A stretch of DNA of 64,000 nucleotides from Anseranas semipalmata (GCA_013399115.1 VXAA01006530.1:232610-296609); one strand, 5' to 3'. Positions 27,957 through 41,337 are shown, counted from the first letter of the stretch. Numbers and translations are program-made. Notes: generated by a model not told the origin, from the letters alone.

Positions 27957-30365
27957 TGAGCATTGATTTTTATTTTGTTTCTGTACATGGAATTCTAAAT
28001 TGATTTCTGTTTGTCAATTGGCAGTGTCCATGTTACGTGACCTATTTCTGACAGGCAGTAATAGCAGGACGTTCCCCTCCATCTTAGCTTGACGGGTTGT
28101 ATAATGCCTTAAACAGAAGCTACGTGTACTGTAGAAATCTCTCAGGTAAGCTTAGGCTCAGCAGTGCATCAGAACTTCATCTGCACATCAGTTGTGAGTT
28201 TAGCTGCAGAACAGCTATGTTGCTTCAGGAAGCCAAGAGAAATTTGACTCTCTTATCTCAAGCTCTTGGAGCACACTGGAAGTGCATGTTGCGAAGCCGT
28301 ATTTCCCATATGCACTCCCTAAGGGTCTGGCCATCAGCCCACTGGCTTTGGGGTTAGGAGGGGGTGCTTGTTTGTTTGGGGTTACACATCAAAGAGCAGT
28401 GCCTCCGCTTCTATCTGCGTGATGCAAACCATTACACAGCATATACATAACTAAATGCCTGTCAATAATTAGGGCTTCTAAGAGCAAATAAAGGAGGCAC
28501 CTCTGTGTTTTTCTTCCCTGTCCTAAACCAGATATTAATTAGACTCAAATGTGAACTATTGAAGGCAGGAAAGGCTTAGTTGAAGAATCTATTACACATT
28601 TTGCCCTTGATGTGATTTTTATATCCACTTTTCACAAATAAACACGAAAAAATATAAAGTAATATTATGTCTTGGTTAATTGATTCAAAACATAATGTTA
28701 CTTCTGAATAAAATCAGAACAGATGTTACAAACATGTACGATCACAGATCGTATTCTTTCTTTTGAAAGCTGAATTCACAGCTTTCTCTATTCAGGCATT
28801 ACTTATGAGAATCCTGTACAGAGAAGATTCTCTGTTGGAAGAAGATGAACTGTGGTATGAAAGAAGGCAATATAAGAAATGTAAACAGGGAAAAAATGCA
28901 AGTATTTGATACACACAAGCATAGCAGAAGTGGCAACATGATGATGTAGAAGTATATGTTTTTACCTTAAAAAATAAATGATTTAAAATGTTAGAATAAT
29001 CTGGTTTTTGAGAAGGTAAGATTGAGGGGCAAGAGATGAGAGTATCTTTCGCTATGGGACGGAGAGTATGGGCACTTTCTTGGGATTGGTCAGGGTTGAA
29101 TTTATGTATTATGAAAGGAAAAGTCATAGGTGAGCCATACTTTGAATTATTTGACCATTCTAGAAAGATGTTTTTGAGTACTCTTTTAATTATTAAGATA
29201 ATTGGAAATGATGGCTGTGGTGAAAAAAAAATCGTACCTTAAACATCAAAATCCTTTCCTCACTAGTGTGGTCAGAAGCTTCTCTGCAATTATTTATTTG
29301 AAGTGACCTAACTAACATCTATGGACTAAAACACGCAGGCCATTTAGGATTGGGACTGTAATTTTATTAAAGCTGAAATGCTCATCAGGGTGTCTATTGG
29401 AGGACTAGTCGCACAAAGGCAGTGGCTGACTGAAGTAGTGGTAGCAGGGCCTGGGGAAAATAATTATTTGAGAGACAGTAAAATATATTGGAAAGAAGAA
29501 AGAGGAGTAATTTGGGAGTCAACATGGGTTGTTTTTCAAATCTATGCATTTAAATTTAAATTAGGACAGTTGGAGTCACTATGTTGTAAAAGCCCCCACA
29601 AATTAAAATATAAACGGCCTGGTAGGAAGAAAGACTTTGATAATGAATGGAAGAAAAATGAATGTAAAAAGAACAAAAGCATGCTCAAAGATAGATTGTA
29701 TCTAAAGTAATTAAAAGTACTGTTAATTCATAGGCATTCAGCTAGTGAAATGACGTGCTGTGATAGCATTTAGGGAGAAATAAAGATTAGAAAAATTCTC
29801 TCTGCAGTTAGTGCAAAGGCTAGCAGTCCAAGCATCACAGTTTTTCTGCTAGAAGGCAAAACACTCACCTGGGCATCGACGTGTCTGTAACAACTGGCAT
29901 GAGTTTAATTTGCTTGTATATTTACTATTTTTTTAAACTATATATGGGGCATAGCTACTAAATCAATATTTTTTTTTTCCTAACAGATTATTAGGCCTAT
30001 CTTTGCCAAAATTACAACAGTAATAGTATTTTATATTGGCCAGACTTAAAGAAGTTGGCAGGAGTTTATTGCGAGGTTTGCAGTGCTGAAGGTGACGCAG
30101 TCAGTCTTTCATAGCTGTCTGTGTACCTATTGGTGAGGTTTCTTACGTATTAAAATTATTCGAGTTTTGTTTAAAGTAATGCTGCTTTTCAGTGCCCATA
30201 CCTACAATCATCTCTCCTTAGATCCTTTTCATGTTTTCTTCAGGTGATAATTTTTTTTGGTTTGCCAATACTGTGAGTACGCTGCGAAGCATTTTTCTTA
30301 CTTTACCTGATGTGTAATCAAGTTTCATTTTTAACAAGTCATTGGATATGTCAGATGCTCATTCT

Positions 30366-30376
30366 CCCCCCCCCCC
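30366..30376 (+). repeat. Poly-C run (C11)
   Basis: Eleven consecutive C, unusual in this AT-rich intron. It may also be a site of sequencing-length uncertainty. Confidence 0.85.
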
Positions 30377-31440
30377 AATATTTCAAAGGTTAATATAATT
30401 ATTCTAGAGTGAATTCTTCATTTTATTTATTGATGCTTAAATAGATGGAAATAAATCATCTTTCTTTGAGATCTTTCTTCTTCGTTGAGAGATGAAGAGA
30501 TATTCTGTCTCCTCAGTATAATGAAGAAACTGGCACATACATTATTTTTGTCTATACACACACACATGCATCCAGAAAGCTTTATTAATCTCAGTTGGAA
30601 GAGAAGTTCAACTTCTGGCAGCCCTGTGGTATTTATTACGCTGTGCCAAACTATTGAATTAATACTATTGAACGGGTTAGCTAACTATTACACATATTAG
30701 AAAGGATGTATCGTCTTTTGCTTAGTCTAATTAGCTGCTTCATTCTTCTTTAGGCTTTCAAGTCAAGCAGTTTGGATGATTTTAAGGATTGCATGTTGAT
30801 CTGTGATTTTTTTTGTCATTTTGAAGTGTGTTGCCAATTCTTGCGTTTCTAAAAATCTAGTACAATCAAGACACTGAACACTGAAGAAAGATAATTATGT
30901 TTCTACAGACAGTTCACAGCAGGCTAAAAATATCTTTGATCATAGGTATTTTACACATGCACACATGTGCATGCATAATAGTTTTGTCTTACTGGCAAGA
31001 AGAAAGAAAATCAGGGTTTTGCTAACCCTGGATAATACAATAACTGGATACCTGCTAAGCGGTATGCTGGAAAAGGAGAACCCTGGATGTAATTATGTAT
31101 TATTTGTGTTGACTACTTAGCACAAACAAAACCCTTTAATTGTAAAATCACCCAATGTTCCCTTGCCAGAGGTAAATGCAGCTATATGAATTGCTCTAAA
31201 TAGAGAACAAGGTGGAGAGTAGTTTTTCTTGTGAATGCCTTCACAAGGAAGCCTCTTCCAAGACTACATCTACCCCAGTTGTTCCACAACAGAAACTAGT
31301 AGCACATGGTTTCCAAGACTAGTGCTTGCACAGAAAGAATAATTTGGAATACTGTAGCAGTACCACCAATAATATAAAATTTTAGCGAGCAAAATCTCAG
31401 GTGGGCAGAAATTGGCTAAAACTCTCCCAACTTCCCACAA

Positions 31441-31613
31441 GCGCTGTGATGATCAGTAGGTCGGCCGGAGGGTGGATCCTGAAGCCAGCAGCGCCTGGAC
31501 GAAATGCGGGGGGACGGCAGCCCCTGCCCGGCCGAGGTGGCAGCCAAGTATCTGTGGGTGACTGCTGGCTCGCCACTATTGCGGTAACTTATGCTTGTGG
31601 TGTGCCAGCACCG
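31441..31613. promoter_or_regulatory. CpG-rich patch in intron 2
   Basis: About 12 CpG fall in about 170 bp (gtcggccgg, gcccggccgag) in an AT-rich setting. An 87-codon open frame crosses it but resembles nothing I know. A regulatory role is only a possibility. Confidence 0.3.
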
Positions 31614-32122
31614 ACAACCATAGAGCTAGAATATGCAGGTGGTGAAACACAGTTCATTGACTGAATCCAGCTAATGGAGTATTGATTCAGACCTGGGTAA
31701 TTACATTAAATAGCTGGGGGAAAGTGTATTAGATTAAGGGGGTACGGGTACTATTTCTGGAGCATAAAGGGAGAATAATGCAGACTGTTGCAGGAAGAGA
31801 TAAACTTTTCCCCATTAAATGAAAAAGGTATTATTCCAATTATTCCACTAACATAAAATTGAATTTAAATTTCTTTAAAACAACCCAAAAGCTTAGTGAT
31901 GTGTTCAAAGTCTTAACCATCAAATAAGTTGTTGTCTCTGTAATGGTCCACATGAAACACATGAATTGGTAACTCTTAGTCTTTTAATGGAAAATAACTG
32001 CACTATTACTTATGCGGTATTTAAAATAATTGTTTAAAAACAATATTATGAACATTTAAAATTAGTTTCTGATTGTTTTCTAAGGCTATAGCTTTCTTCA
32101 TGGGAAAGGATTCGTTGGTTTT

Positions 32123-32136
32123 TTGTTGTTGTTGTT
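32123..32136 (+). repeat. Short (TTG)n tract
   Basis: Four to five TTG triplets inside a longer T/G-only stretch. Confidence 0.7.
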
Positions 32137-33403
32137 TTTCTTTAATTATTGCTTATGTATCTCAATTGCAAAATTTTCTTTCCCTTGCAGAAAGCAATAG
32201 ATTATTTTTTTTCATTAGGGTTCTGATTTGAAAGCCATACTGAATGATGCAGTGCATGTTTTACATTGCACAGGTAGCAATGTACCACAGAAATTCTCAG
32301 TGGGAAGAAAATACAAGGAGTACATCCGTGTTAGTAAAGAATGATGGTTTTCCCTATGACGGAAAAAAATGAAAAATTGCTCTTCTCACTTGCAAGAAGC
32401 GGTTTGTTTCACACACATAATTTCACAATATTTTTGGTACTCTGTTACAATATCAGTTGCAACAAGCTGCCTGAATTCCTGAGTAATTTTCCAATCAGTT
32501 ATGTGTAAATATGTGTACGTGCATATACATATACACATATATATGATGCTGTGGGCTGTGAGTTGCTTGAGCGACCTTCACAAAATTCATGACAAAAAAT
32601 TAATTTTTATCATATTATAGCTGAAGTTAGTTCAAAGAAATCTTGTTACTGATTTAATTTGTTGTATGATTCTCTCTGAATTGTCATATGCAACATGATT
32701 TCCTAAATTGATAAAAAAAAAAATTTACATGGAACTACCAGTTTTGCAAGAACCTAAGATAAAATCTTTTAAAATACTAAGTGAAATGTTCAGTTCTGAC
32801 ATTATATTTCCAAAAGACAAGTCTATCATTCATCCTTTGAACTTTGACCATTTCAGTGCTGTTCAGAATTCTAATTTTGTGTGACGTACTGCATCTCTTA
32901 TCCTCTGTAATCTTGCACTTGTCTTATAATTCATTTTAAGAGGTACTTAAATAATCTTAAGAAATGAGACTTGCTATTATTGGATGGTTGCTTCTTCCAC
33001 AAAACTATGATTATTATGAAATAAGTAGCAAAGGTTAATTGGTCACAAGATTTTAATAAAAAATAATAAAGGTTTGTGGTTATTGAACAGCATGCTCCTC
33101 ATCTATGGCTTCATTAGGTTTTGCTGAGAGGGATGAAGAAAACGTAAAAAAGATGTGACGTATTGGCAGTAACATACAGCATGGCACACACTGGGAAACA
33201 ACTATTGCAAGCATGGTAACCACTAATGCAGGCATTATTTGGTTCTCATTTTTAAAAGTTAGCAGATCATGGTCTAATATGTTTTTGGAGGTAATATCTA
33301 CTAGGTCTTCCTTTGGTCTTGTTTATTTATCACTGTATTCCCAGTCAGCTTATTCTGCATAGCACATATGGAAGAGGTCAAGCCATCACAGAGGTCTGGC
33401 TTA

Positions 33404-33430
33404 CATACGGTTTTTAATTGAAACCGTATG
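33404..33430. repeat. Perfect 10-bp inverted repeat with 7-nt loop
   Basis: The arms catacggttt (33404-33413) and aaaccgtatg (33421-33430) are exact reverse complements around ttaattg. The stem is too short for a microRNA precursor, and no flanking T-run or gene context suggests a terminator. Confidence 0.9.
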
Positions 33431-34645
33431 CAGATAGGGCCTTACTTAATACTGAAGTAAAGTAAATGGAAACAATTTATCTTGTGATGTGAAAAAAAGT
33501 CACAAAATAGACTAAAATTCCTTTATCCTCTTGGGTCTTGATTTTATGCGTATCAGAACAGAAATGCTGCCACAGCTTTATTTTCTTGCTGGTATATTTT
33601 CTGAGAGTTGACATTGAAGCTATTAAATACACACAGACGTCAGCTTGACAGGACAAATGAGGTATGGATGGTGCAGTACAGTCACAGTTTTATGTCAGTA
33701 TGTTTATGCAAAAGTTTCATTATTTCATACTGTTGTAATATTGTTTTGCTTTAAAAATATAAGAAAATATTAAATGCATTTTAAAATGGAGAATTTTTTA
33801 AAATGCAAATTCACTTCCAGGGAGTTTAGATCCAAGCCGTTTGTGAAGATGGAGCTGAGCCGAAAATGTGAATTAAAGTACAGCAGAAGAGCAGTTAAGA
33901 ACTGCTCAGAGGCATGCTGCTGAAGTTCAAAGAAAAAGTACTAAAAGCATTCTCTCTGTGAGATAAACTAGAGTACTATTTTAAGCATAGGTGAGGTTTG
34001 GTCTCCTCTGGTTCTGAAAAGTGAAGGTTCATTGCCTCCACAGAAATAACTCTTACTGATGGTTCAGAAGTATAAATGTTCATGTTCCACTTCTCAACTG
34101 AAATGAGACATGAGACTTCCTTTCAGAGGGAAAACCTTCTCTTAAGAAGTTTTCTTCAAAGTTTTTTTTGAAAGTGTACGTTATAGACAAGTAGCTGTTT
34201 CAATGTTTTAGAAGACAATTCCAAGCAAGTAGAATACATAACACAACTGACATTCAATACAATATCTGTAGTCCTATCCTCCTGTTCTGTTTGTAACGTC
34301 AGACCATTTCATTATAACAAATAACAAGGAAGGTTTTATCTAGAAAATACAAAAGTTGGTTTTGACTGCATATTGCTCAACAGTCTTCAAACATTTTTTC
34401 CTACTATTGTCCTATAGTCCCTGCTGCATACCTCCAGTGAAGGTAACAGTTTTAAATATTTATTAAACAAATATATACATTTATGTTAGATAGCAAGTTA
34501 TAGGTCTTTATTTATAAACAGAAAAAAAAAATCAAGTTCTTGCTGAATGCATAATTTAAAGATGCAAGTAAGAATATAAGAGAAGGCTTTAGAAGATTAA
34601 AAAATATCCCTGCAGTGGGCAGGGAAAATAAAAGGAAGAAAACAA

Positions 34646-34662
34646 ACAACAACAACAACAAA
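34646..34662 (+). repeat. Short (AAC)n tract
   Basis: Five AAC triplets within an A-rich stretch. Confidence 0.75.
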
Positions 34663-35886
34663 TATAGAAAATGAAATTAAGATGTTTCTTGTATGTGACC
34701 AGCAGGCTTAGAGTGGCATAGCCTTTAAAAATACATTTGGATGTATTCCAGGGTGAGCATTCTGTATGTTGAAAGTCTCTTAGACCAGTGGCCCAAGTCA
34801 TCTGCGACCAGATTTTCTGATCAAGGTGTTTTTACTTTAATATATATTTTCTTTGCTTGCTGCCACAATAATATCAAGTGTAATCTACATAATTGAATAG
34901 CAATTTTCAGGTTTTTACAGATCATTACCAAAAATTACATTGATGATGTGTTGGGTCATCCTGTGTGACCACATAGTATGGTGAGATATAATTTAAAAAT
35001 GCATTTTAAGAAAATGGCATACTTTTCACACCGGTTAGCCTGGTATACTTGTGTATTCTAGTTGTATGATGTAGCATATTTTTAAATGTAATGTAATGAA
35101 CCTCATTTCTAATACCTTTCTGTTTCAGATATTTGTACCATAGTAATGTATTCTTACTCTCTCCCTGTGGATATGTATATGTATGTAAACAGAAAAATTA
35201 AGATGTTCCAGTTTATTCAAGCTTACCCAAGTAGAGAGAGCATTTGGATATTACAGAATTTAAATCGTGTTGGCTTCATTAGGATTAAGCAGACAAGAAG
35301 GCTTTATGCAGTTCAGAGATCTGTGGCAAGAGCTACAATGTAAAAGCTACTTAAAATTGTTTAGGCGAGAGATAAGAACACTGCTTAATTCTTGATCATC
35401 CTAACCATTGCATAATAGAAACAAGCACACTGTGCAGTTTTAACCTGGCATATAGCGAGTCAGGTCTCGGCACAACTTGTGACCCTTCTGAGATCCACGA
35501 ACAACATATTTGCATGCTGTGTCTGCAGTCTTGTCGTGATCATCTCTTTTCCATGCTCATGGGGAGGCCCATTCTAGCCGTACGCTTCTCATGTCTGCAG
35601 AGGAGGTATCCACAGCAATATAACCTCATCTGCTTTTCTCTGACTCGGTTCCTCTTACCAGGTGTCTAGTCATTTGACTGTCTTAGCACTTGGATAAAAA
35701 CTTTAACAACTTTATTTAAATACTGTATTCTGAATGAATCTATTTCAGGGGCTGGTCTTACAGTCTTTTTCCAGTCAGATTTTTAAAGGAAAGACTATCG
35801 TGTTCTAATTCTGGAATCAGAAATGCGTGGCGCTCTCAATAAAATGACTTTTTCAAGGTACCTTAATTATGGTTGATTACATTATA

Positions 35887-36064
35887 CATATCAATGACAA
35901 TGGAAATGCTAAAGCTTCCTCTGGAGGTTAAAAATATAATGCAAACATTACATTTTTAAATAAGGTTAAAATATGCATATCAATGACAATGGAAATGCTA
36001 AAGCTTCTTCTGGAAGTTAAATATATAATGCAAGCATTACATCGTTGAATAAGGTTAAAATATT
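35887..36064 (+). repeat. Tandem duplication, two 89-bp units
   Basis: Unit 1 (35887-35975) and unit 2 (35976-36064) both begin catatcaatgacaatggaaa and end ataaggttaaaatat. They align without gaps over 89 bp with about 8 differences (about 91% identity by eye). It is a segmental tandem duplication inside intron 2 that has since diverged. An open minus-strand frame spans it only because both units lack stops in that frame. Confidence 0.93.
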
Positions 36065-37108
36065 TAATCTTAATGTATCTATTACAAGATAATAGGGAGG
36101 TACGTGAAGTGCTTAGAAGCACTGTGACAAGTTCCAAATTATAGACTTAGGAGGCAAGAAAGAATTGTGACACAATTTGCTTCAGAAAGGTAGGATAATT
36201 ATAATGGAAGGGAGCACAAGGGGGAGGAAAGCTTTGCACAGAAAAGAATCGAGATGTTTCAGATAATATACTAATTTGTATTATGATGTTGCATATTTGC
36301 ATAGCATTACCATAGTTAAATTAATAAATTCCATACTTTTATGAAATATTGTGTTCTGTGTACATAAACTAGGTTATAATACTGCAGTTTAACAGCCATA
36401 ATAAACTGATAGTCAAATATTATTAAAGAAGGTGATAAGGATTGTTTTTATTATATTGTTGTTAATTTACTGATTTAGAACGAGGAGATCTCTCAAAGAA
36501 AATGCTGAAACAAATTCAGGCAATATTCTTCTTGAACTGCAGTCCCCAGCCATGAACGTGCATGTTTTCAACAGGGGAATTTATTTCTAGTTTGCAAAAC
36601 AGCAGGTGCTAGGATTTTATGTATTTTCAAAAATGTATAAATTATTGAATATTTCAGTTTAGCACATATCCAGAGGTGACCTATATTTTTCCTTTCCATA
36701 ACTCAGAGAAAGCACATTCTATTTAGTAAGCTAGGTATCTTTTGTAATCCGGGAAAATGATCCTAATGTAATTTTAGAATAGGTATCATTCTGTGAGCTA
36801 ATATATTTAGGTGTGCAGTATGGCATCTCCTTGCTATAATGTAACTGGAAAAGCTATTATAATAGTAATTCCACTAGACATTTACTACAGACAGAAAGTT
36901 AAACAGTGCAGAAGTGGTGGTTTGTGATAAGACATTCTGAGAATTAGGTCATGTTGGGTTCAATTGCCTATTATTCAGATGTCTTATTCCTTTGCTCACC
37001 AAGGATGTGATCATGATCATTATCCAATTAAAATACTACTGTGCAGTGACAAGTCTGACACTGTGTGAACTACATCTGACACAGTTTTCCTAACACAGTG
37101 TCTTCTCT

Positions 37109-37152
37109 GTGTGTGTGTGTGTCTGTGTGTGTATATATATATATATATATAT
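37109..37152 (+). repeat. Compound (GT)n-(TA)n microsatellite
   Basis: About eleven GT units with one GTCTGT interruption pass directly into ten or more TA units. Alternating purine-pyrimidine sequence of this kind is highly polymorphic and can form Z-DNA or cruciforms. Confidence 0.92.
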
Positions 37153-38305
37153 TAACGTTTCATTAAGCGTTGTCAAGCCTTGCATTTTATTATAAGCATT
37201 GCCCCATTTTTACCATTCAGGAAATGTGTTAAGTTTTAGGTTCCAGTCTCTAGACCTGAATTTGTATACTGACTGGTATGATCACTAATGGATTTTATTA
37301 GTTGGTTTTACAGAGGAGGTTTGTAGGCCTCCTGCTAGAAGCTCACAGGCAGATGGCTCTGCTCAGCTCTGAGCCTTCAGGCACTGGTAAGCAGCGAATG
37401 CTCACAGGCAATGCAACACTTGGTCTTCCCAGATCCCCAGGACCAGATACACAATGTAGCTAGTACAGCGCATCAGAAATCACATGGTAGACTCCAGTAT
37501 GCTGTAAGGACTAGAGAAGCCAAAGGAGTAGCTGTTAGCAGACTGCAAGTCAAATAATTTTTTTCTATCTGCATACTGCTCCAGCAGAACTTTAACGCTA
37601 CCAAATTTAATATGCTAATTACAGGGTGTAATGTATTCTTCCCTTCAGCTCAATTTACGTCACCTCTGTTCACATAAATTACCAATCTAGATCTTTTAAC
37701 ACTTTATCTGAAATCTATAATAAATACTTGAAATAGGTCATATTCTGTGGAACTGAGGTTTTATACATACTTTTAATTTAGTGTTTTAATGCAATAGTAA
37801 AGCTTGTTTATTTGTTCAGATAATTTTAAGAGAATGTCCTCTGTGATTTACAAGAAAAATTTATTTTACCTCCTTCAATTTGTATTTACGTAAAGGAGAT
37901 TAAGCTTGCAAATTCTTCTTAAAGAGGAAAAAATGACATGCCTGACTGAAATTCAATGCCTAAGAGGCTTTGACCTCATACTATTTGATAACTTCAGTTT
38001 TCATTTGTATCATAAACAATCATATAAAAAAAGAGATCTTAACAGTGTGTCTACCTGATGAAATGAAAGAAATCTTTACAAACAGAAATATTTCAGAATA
38101 AGCTTGTACTGTGTTTTTAACCTTTAAAAATATACCTCAAGAAAGGAAATGGAAAAAAAAACCACTACCAAAATACGCCTATTTTTAAATGTATTCAAGT
38201 GTCAGAACTATTTATGCTAAAATCATAGCATGTGGGTTTGGATATATGCTTTTAAAGAGGCTGGTTTTGCCTCTTCTCAGTAAGTGCTAAATGAATACAT
38301 GCTAT

Positions 38306-38602
38306 CGTGGGCACTGCAGTTTGCAGCGCGAGGATACGGCCTTTGCTGGAGCAGCGCACGCAGACAGCAGGGAGCTGTGGGATCCCAGCTGGTGTGTCAA
38401 GTGTTCCCAAGGGAGATTCCCAAAGCTGCATTTGGGGATTTTCTTTCCCCGTCAGCTCTGAGCCCCGCACGCCCCAGGGGGCAGCTGGGGCCAGTGGTTG
38501 TGCTGGCGGATGCAGAGCAGGCGGCCTGGAAGGCACCGGGCCCGCTTCCCGAGCAGAGGAGGGGCAGAGCAGCCCGCGGAGCCGCTTCTGAGGTTGCAAG
38601 TC
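38306..38602. promoter_or_regulatory. CpG-rich patch in intron 2
   Basis: About 18 CpG and high G+C over about 300 bp (cccgcggagccg, caccgggcccgc), abruptly bounded by AT-rich sequence. Overlapping frames of 94-115 codons are open on both strands, which follows from the composition. A promoter or enhancer is possible. No exon is recognisable. Confidence 0.35.
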
Positions 38603-38891
38603 GGTGGCAAGTTTAAGTCAATTTGTGTAATCTGGGAATGGGTCTGGCCAAAAAACAGTCTGTGGTGAGGAAGATGTGCCTGAAGGTTAAGCTTTTCAAT
38701 TAAATTCCCAATCCAGCTCGCCAGGTGGCCATGCTGGGACTTGGAGAGGGCATGGCAGCCTCTTTCTATGGCAATTCACAAATACGTCAGCTTAAAGCAA
38801 CTGGGAAACTGAGCCCTGAGGAGGAGTGGAGCATGCCACGAGTCCAGATGTGCCACTGTCAGGGCTGGCGATGTGCTAAGTGTGCTTTTCT

Positions 38892-39067
38892 GCGTGCTAG
38901 GGCAGCCTGGTGCTCGCAGGGCAAAGGCACGTCTGCCTGGGCTGGTTAGTGGCCACGAGCTGCTGCTGCTGTCTGGAACCGAGACCTGGCAGCGGCGGCT
39001 ACCACGGCCGGACTGCGCTGACGAATTGTGTGACGATTGTGTCACACACGAATGCGAGTGTAGCACG
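38892..39067. promoter_or_regulatory. Second CpG-rich patch, with an inverted TGAC pair
   Basis: About 15 CpG in 175 bp, starting some 290 bp after the patch at 38.3-38.6 kb. It contains gtgtgac (39028-39034) and gtcacac (39041-39047), an exact 7-bp inverted repeat with a 6-nt spacer that includes a TGACG half-site of the CREB/ATF type. Regulatory function is inferred and weakly supported. Confidence 0.3.
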
Positions 39068-41319
39068 ATATTTAGGTCATGGTATTTTAAATGCCTAAAC
39101 ATGGTGAGCTTCATAGAAGATGCCTGATTTTCAGTCAGGGTTGTTTCCTTTAGCCTCTTCCGTCAGATCTCCTGCTCTGTGCTTTTATTCCTCCAAACCT
39201 TCAGTTCCATGGAAATTGAAACATTCTCAAAACATCACCCACAGAAGAAGCTTTATATGCATCCTTGTGTTGATTTATACATTTATTACACCCTCTAGTT
39301 ACTAATATGAATGACAACATCAGAAAAACCTACTATAATTAAAAATAAATCTGCTCTAAGGTATGCTATAGTCATTACTTATGCAATACAGGCTAGGTTA
39401 AATTATGTGCTGGCAAATTTCAACATACATGCTTTTTTTAATGTGTCACACTACAGAAAAAAAGAAAAAAAAAGCATTATTCTTAGTACCTTTAAGTATG
39501 TAATGCCTTTTTTTCCACACAGAAGAACTAAACTCTTCTTATATTGCAGATATTTCTCACTCTGTTTTGATCTTCAGGTATTAATGATTACAAAAAATTG
39601 ATTAGCACTTACCTTTTTTTCCCTAGTGTAGTAGTTATTTTTTATTTGTTTGCTACAAAAATTTGGCCTATTTTATCTTAGTAAAAAAATTGTCACAGTT
39701 TTATTAGTATTAAATACTAATTTCTCATGTTATTATATATATATTCAATAAGATATGAAAACACCCGAAACATAGCTAAAGATTTTTGTTGTTTCATTCT
39801 ATTCACTTAATACGTAAACAAAGCTGTCATATTGTCAGATGGATGAAAAAGATCAATTTTCCCACTGTCTGTTGAAAATGGAACTTTCATACCACAATGT
39901 GTGTACCCAAGAAACACAGTTGTCAGCTATGATTGTGCTACGGACACAGAGCGTGAGGGTTCATTGTCACAGCGTATTTAGCTATTTATGCATTTGGGAT
40001 TTATAATGTAAAAAGGAAGAAATATCTGTTTGGATGCAGACTTCCTGTTTTTCCATATAGTTAAAAACGCATACTGGAAATTGAATATTCACCAACTTAT
40101 ATCTTATGTTATATCTTCTACTTTTCCGCTTTAAAAGGAAATAAAATCTCACTACCTAAAACAGTTTATTTCAAGCTGTTTTAAAAAAAAATGTATTCTC
40201 TGCTGTTGTCTTCTATACTGCGGCTTCTGACTACAGCCACCTGTTTTTTTCTGGACTTCAAAAAACCAATCAACTGCAAAAACCCTAGAGGCTATCTGTC
40301 CTGTCTCTTCCCTCTTCCCATCCTGCAGTAACCCTAATCACTAGGAATAACGCTGAAGCATCTCAGGCTGAACAGGAGTGGGGAGCTGGGGGCATGGTGA
40401 GAAATCCTCACTGATGGTTTGAAAATAAGAGAATTTTCCTAGAGGATGAAATAGCTAAAATTGAAAAATGTTTTACAGACAGCAAGCAGACTTAAGTCGC
40501 AGTTGTACAGCTCACAGACAAGCGTCACTTTAAGCACAGTTTCATCTTGGCATCGTTACTAATTATATTCTTCCATAATAAGCCTGTCTGGCTCTGATCT
40601 CACATTTGCATTTAATTTCTACTTCTTGAAATCCTTCTCTCCAACTCCTATCATTGAATTTGGCACCAGGAATTGCTGAGCTCCAACATAAAATACACTA
40701 CTGAATCAGTCTGTTGCTGAACAAACCAGATCATCTTCGTGTAACTATTTTTTATGTGAAGGTAATAATGCTGCCATATACTATATTCAGTGGACATAAA
40801 AAATATCTCACTGTTTGAACAATGCTTTTACTTGAAAAACATCAAGTAAACTTCTAATAGATTTGCCAGTCATGTCTTTGTGTGCAAGGTTTGCTCTTAA
40901 TTTGGCCCTTTCTTACAGCAGTTACCCTTTCTGCAATATACCTGTCGGGCCTGGTTTACTGACAGGGACTGTGGTAGGCTTTGGTCTGCCTCCTCTTCTC
41001 TCTAAGCAGTTCCATGACCAAGTTTTTAGGGTAATTTGACAATTTGCATGGCTGTGTAGTTCTTCTAGTTGGACAGTGCTTGGGGTCACTTTAATACATA
41101 GTATTTGTTATCTAAACCTGTACGTCCATTGCTACTGATAGAGTAACTTGCCTCCCCTCCAAAGAAAAAAAAAAAAGACAACGTAACAACCTTAAGCATC
41201 ATGAAATAGAAACAGGGAACCAAGCAAACCTTGTTTGGTTGCTCTTTCTTACTTGTTCTGAGGAATAATCCTACCTATGCTAATGGCACTCTCTTGAACC
41301 CTTTTAGAGGTTGTGTATG

Positions 41320-41337
41320 TGTTGTTGTTGTTGTTGT
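41320..41337 (+). repeat. Short (TTG)n tract
   Basis: About six GTT triplets in a T/G-rich stretch. Confidence 0.8.

Noticed and set aside
29378..29710. 110-codon lysine-rich frame
   Set aside because: No similarity to a known family. Its A-rich composition explains the lysines, and there is no splice or promoter context.
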